Shown here in pieces: positions 13,350-13,888 of a stretch of DNA of 13,888 nucleotides. Location of the stretch: positions 1 to 13,888 of the forward strand of contig CAYRGS010000100.1 in the NCBI GenBank assembly GCA_964423875.1. The letters run 5' to 3'. The position numbers and the translations under genes are program-made. Below the pieces are notes generated by a model, which was not told where the DNA came from, did not search any database, and saw only the letters and a list, made by a program, of their open reading frames with translations. This DNA is from CAYRGS01 sp964423875. GTDB lineage: Bacteria; UBA8248; JACPRG01; G963555815. How positions within the stretch are numbered: the stretch's first letter is position 1; every line of letters starts with the position of its first letter.

Positions 13350-13888
13350 TTGCCCCTTCTTCGGAGTCTTCTGTTCGTCCCGGCGACGAATCCCGACCGG
13401 ATCCCCAAGGCCCTCGCGTCCGGCGCGGACGCGGTGATCGTCGACCTGGAGGACGCCGTTTCCGTTGAGCGGAAGGCCGAGGCCCGGGATTCGGTGGTGC
13501 GCTTCCTGGAAGAGAACCCGGACCGCCGGGGCCCGCCCCTGTATGTCCGGGTGAACGGTCCGGGGACGCCGTGGATGGACGAAGATGTCGAAGGGGTCGT
13601 CCGTCCCGGACTTTCAGGGATCTTTCTTCCCAGGTCTCAACACCCGGAGGAAGTTTCCGCCTTGGGGGATCGGGTCGGGGCCCTGTCGAAGAAGAGAACC
13701 TGTGAGGCTCCCCGGCTCGTGCCGATTGTTGAGACCGCTCTGGGTCTTCTCCATGCTTTCGAGATTGTTTCGGCGGATTCGGGGTGCGCGGCGCTGGCCT
13801 TGGGCGGGGAGGATTTCGCTCGGGACATCGGCGCGGTGCGAACCCCGTTGGGCGAGGAGATCGCCTTGGCCCGGATGCGGGTTGTCCT
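13350..13888 (+). CDS. CitE/HpcH-type aldolase or lyase family protein, N-terminal part (3' end outside window)
   Basis: 179 codons are visible with no stop before the window edge. TTG 13350 has gaggaggaa at 13335-13343, and gives the family start PLLRSLLFVPATNPDRIPKAL. Motifs of the CitE/HpcH TIM-barrel family: GADAVIVDLEDAV (Mg/acid region, ~25-37), R67-V-N-G-PGTPW for CoA or carboxylate binding, E128 in PIVET, and GGE-D155-F. E128 and D155 are the expected Mg ligands. Relatives include the citrate lyase beta subunit, malyl-CoA / beta-methylmalyl-CoA lyase and citramalyl-CoA lyase. Substrate choice cannot be made from this part. The usual 'PK' after the third strand is PR (R95). The gene starts 60 bp after ispH and may be co-transcribed; a link to isoprenoid metabolism is not obvious. 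Confidence 0.88.
   Translation, partial: MPLLRSLLFVPATNPDRIPKALASGADAVIVDLEDAVSVERKAEARDSVVRFLEENPDRRGPPLYVRVNGPGTPWMDEDVEGVVRPGLSGIFLPRSQHPEEVSALGDRVGALSKKRTCEAPRLVPIVETALGLLHAFEIVSADSGCAALALGGEDFARDIGAVRTPLGEEIALARMRVV

Noticed and set aside
1..13888. Possible CRISPR arrays, tRNA/rRNA genes, insertion sequences or phage genes
   Set aside because: I saw no spaced identical repeats, no tRNA-like cloverleaf with a TTCGA arm, and no transposase or integrase-like protein.

Overview
The window looks like GC-rich (roughly 60-65% by eye) chromosomal DNA from a diderm (Gram-negative-type) bacterium. The diderm call rests on two outer-membrane-style lipoproteins, one of them BamE-like, a DegP/HtrA-type periplasmic protease and an OmpR-family two-component system. 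Isoprenoids come from the MEP pathway (ispH). I cannot name the phylum from the sequence. All 13 genes, two of them cut by the window edges, lie on the plus strand. Start codons include four TTG and two GTG, each chosen from the Shine-Dalgarno match or the protein family's N-terminus. I see no tRNA, rRNA, CRISPR array, insertion sequence or phage gene.

Layout. (1) 1-3250: the end of a probable DUF4159-type cluster. It holds a C-terminal gene fragment, a large membrane-anchored VWA / glutamine-amidotransferase-like protein, and a secreted metallo-beta-lactamase-fold protein overlapping it by 4 bp. The last has lost two of its usual metal ligands. (2) 3365-3688: a small BamE/SmpA-like lipoprotein. 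(3) 3788-5632: two consecutive EamA-family (DMT superfamily) 10-TM transporters. (4) 5666-8624: a lipoprotein of unknown function, then an OmpR-family response regulator and its HAMP-containing sensor histidine kinase. (5) 8625-9144: a 520-bp gene-free region with a likely activator-type promoter. It has three TTAATG-like repeats at exact 11-bp spacing (plus a possible fourth), a -10 box placed as in Pho-box promoters, a structured leader with two competing pairing partners, and a perfect GC-rich palindrome. (6) 9145-10626: htrA/degP, ending in a strong hairpin plus a short T-tract. (7) 10766-11356: a YfcE/MJ0936-type metallophosphodiesterase. (8) 11556-13289: an IspH fused to a complete 9-TM UbiA-like prenyltransferase domain. 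(9) 13350-end: the start of a CitE/HpcH-type lyase gene.

How the parts may work together. The two-component system probably senses an envelope signal and drives htrA through the phased repeats; this is inferred from adjacency and operator geometry. The IspH-UbiA fusion puts the last step of IPP/DMAPP synthesis on the same polypeptide as a membrane prenyltransferase-like domain. That domain's second Asp motif is intact but its first is degenerate. The fusion and the htrA control region are the most unusual features here.
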